From: Haloarchaeobius iranensis
GTDB taxonomy: Archaea; Halobacteriota; Halobacteria; Halobacteriales; Natrialbaceae
DNA: 63,081 nucleotides
Assembly (NCBI RefSeq): GCF_900103505.1
Contig: NZ_FNIA01000019.1
Location: 1-63,081, forward strand
Reading direction: 5' to 3'
Shown here: positions 62,290 to 63,081 of the stretch, in pieces
How positions within the stretch are numbered: position 1 is the stretch's first letter
Layout: each line of letters begins with the position of its first letter
Notes under the pieces: generated by a model
The model's database searches: none
What the model was told of the DNA's origin: nothing
The model's input: the letters and a program-made list of their open reading frames with translations, nothing else
Made by a program: the position numbers and the translations under genes

Positions 62290-62560
62290 GTTTGGACCCA
62301 TCTCCTCACGAAATGCTCGATTTCGCCTAGCCTGAACGAGATGACCAAGCGAGTACGAGAAAGATAGTTCACTGCACGATTCGATAACGTCTGGTAGACT
62401 CGCTGGGAATCGAACTCTCGGTCACACAGCACAGTCTCCACGGGGACGTGCTCTTTCGCTCGTTGAACGAGTCGCCCGACGACACGGTGAACCTGATCGG
62501 GGGATCCGTCCCACGTTCAGCGTTTCCGGCTTGCACTGGTTGACTGCACGCCTCGCTATC
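62290..62560 (-). pseudogene. Decayed ISH-type transposase fragment
   Basis: On the minus strand 62350-62515 encodes TWDGSPDQVHRVVGRLVQRA followed by VPVETVLCDREFDSQRVYQT, matching the catalytic-Asp region (LCDREFDS) of halobacterial DDE transposases. Upstream the frame shifts (KPETLNV in another frame) and has stops. Downstream the protein degenerates after NYL. No start or terminal repeats are visible. An old insertion remnant. Confidence 0.55.
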
Positions 62561-62769
62561 GCCAGGAGAGACCCCGAGAGACCGTTGGCGGCGCGAGCGG
62601 ACTCGGCGGGAGATCGCCGCTCGGATCGGGGTCGTTGTATGCCTTCGGAGCTACGTCGTTCGGTGCGTTTGGATAGAACAACGAGGCAACCGCGTGGATG
62701 TGCTCGCGTCCGACACCGAGCTCGAACTGTCCACCCCGGCTTCATTGAATCCGCAGAGGGCGACGGGAT

Positions 62770-63081
62770 TCACTGTTTCACGGCTTGTTCGACGTTGTAG
62801 ACTGCGGCGGCGAGCACAATTTCACGAAACTGGCGATACCACGCTCGCGCTCGGACGGCGGAGCCGTACGAGCGCTTAATCACCGAATTCACGGTCTCAC
62901 ACACCGACCGCTGGTTGTAGAGGTCATCGTCGATCCGGGCGTTGTGCGCGTGGTCGTACGGTGCGAAGACGCGATGCTTGATCAGCGGTCGAACGCCTTC
63001 TGCGCGAAGCTCCTCGCGGAAACCCATATCGTCGTAGCCCTTGTCGGCGGCGAGGCTCCGCAGGTCGCCTGCGTTCCGCAG
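62770..63081 (-). CDS. IS5-like DDE transposase, C-terminal part (partial at right edge)
   Basis: At least 103 residues are present and the frame runs off the right edge. It reads LRNAGDLRSLAADKGYD (second catalytic Asp in DKGYD), then LIKHRVFAPYDHAHNARI, and NQRSVCETVNSVIKRSYG with the catalytic Glu, ending VYNVEQAVKQ. This is the C-terminal half of an IS5/ISH-type transposase. An internal ATG at 63027 is not the true start. Inverted repeats are not visible inside the window. Confidence 0.85.
   Translation of the reverse strand: MRNAGDLRSLAADKGYDDMGFREELRAEGVRPLIKHRVFAPYDHAHNARIDDDLYNQRSVCETVNSVIKRSYGSAVRARAWYRQFREIVLAAAVYNVEQAVKQ

Noticed and set aside
62402-62417. tRNA T-loop-like sequence (minus strand GTTCGATTCCC)
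   Set aside because: It lies inside the transposase remnant, encoding EFDSQ; no acceptor stem or anticodon arm can be paired around it.

Overview
This window is DNA from a halophilic archaeon (class Halobacteria). The base composition is very GC rich with strong G/C at third codon positions. The predicted proteins are acidic, with many Tat-type (RR) signal sequences joined to lipoboxes. TATA boxes sit about 25-30 bp upstream of start codons, as in leaderless transcripts. Family content also fits: a bacterioopsin-activator (HTH-10) regulator, a haloarchaeal CHAT-family protein, an archaeal AMP phosphorylase, a ParA of the haloarchaeal plasmid type and ISH-like transposase remnants. I cannot name the genus from sequence alone. 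No rRNA, convincing tRNA or CRISPR array was seen.

Layout. 1-11.8 kb: a partial sugar-nucleotide-type epimerase, then a catabolic/uptake block. A TPP-dependent 2-oxoacid decarboxylase/acetolactate-synthase-like enzyme and an aldehyde dehydrogenase are on the minus strand. They diverge from a complete Liv-type ABC importer (binding lipoprotein, two permeases, two ATPases), followed by an Old-Yellow-Enzyme/TMADH-like flavoprotein and a short-chain dehydrogenase. 12.4-15.1 kb: a small hypothetical gene, a universal stress protein and a tightly overlapping three-gene set (DsbA-like thioredoxin plus two cysteine-motif membrane proteins). 15.3-22.1 kb: ABC1/UbiB kinase, PAS/GAF/BAT/HTH-10 regulator, a 47-aa zinc-ribbon protein, glutamate dehydrogenase and a lipoprotein. 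22.1-28.7 kb: a heavy-metal block (Met-rich SHOCT membrane protein, CopA-type Cu+ ATPase, divergent Zn/Cd-type ATPase, small HMA copper chaperone). A promoter motif is shared by the SHOCT gene and copA. 28.6-44 kb: FAD oxidoreductase, SMR pump, TrmB-like regulator, MFS transporter, luciferase-like monooxygenase, AMP phosphorylase, flippase-like protein, alkaline-phosphatase-superfamily protein, HTH/zinc-ribbon regulator, methyltransferase, RND/MMPL protein and a secreted hypothetical protein.

44.2-59.4 kb: an MBL-fold protein; a sensor kinase with a one-base frameshift, followed by a CHAT-family protein whose catalytic His and Cys both appear replaced; an ABC-2 exporter operon; dihydrofolate reductase; a zinc/manganese-type ABC importer behind a DtxR-box-like palindrome; an SCO1-like protein; and threonine ammonia-lyase.

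59.7-63.1 kb: character changes to replicon-maintenance and IS DNA. There is a ParA ATPase with a small partner gene, about 350 bp of TGAAC-rich iteron-like repeats, long non-coding or decayed DNA, a frameshifted transposase remnant and a second transposase cut by the window edge.

Best candidates for something under-described: the DsbA/CxxC-membrane-protein cassette, the kinase plus catalytically degenerate CHAT pair, the copper promoter motif, and several very short ORFs that overlap the start of the next gene by 4 bases.
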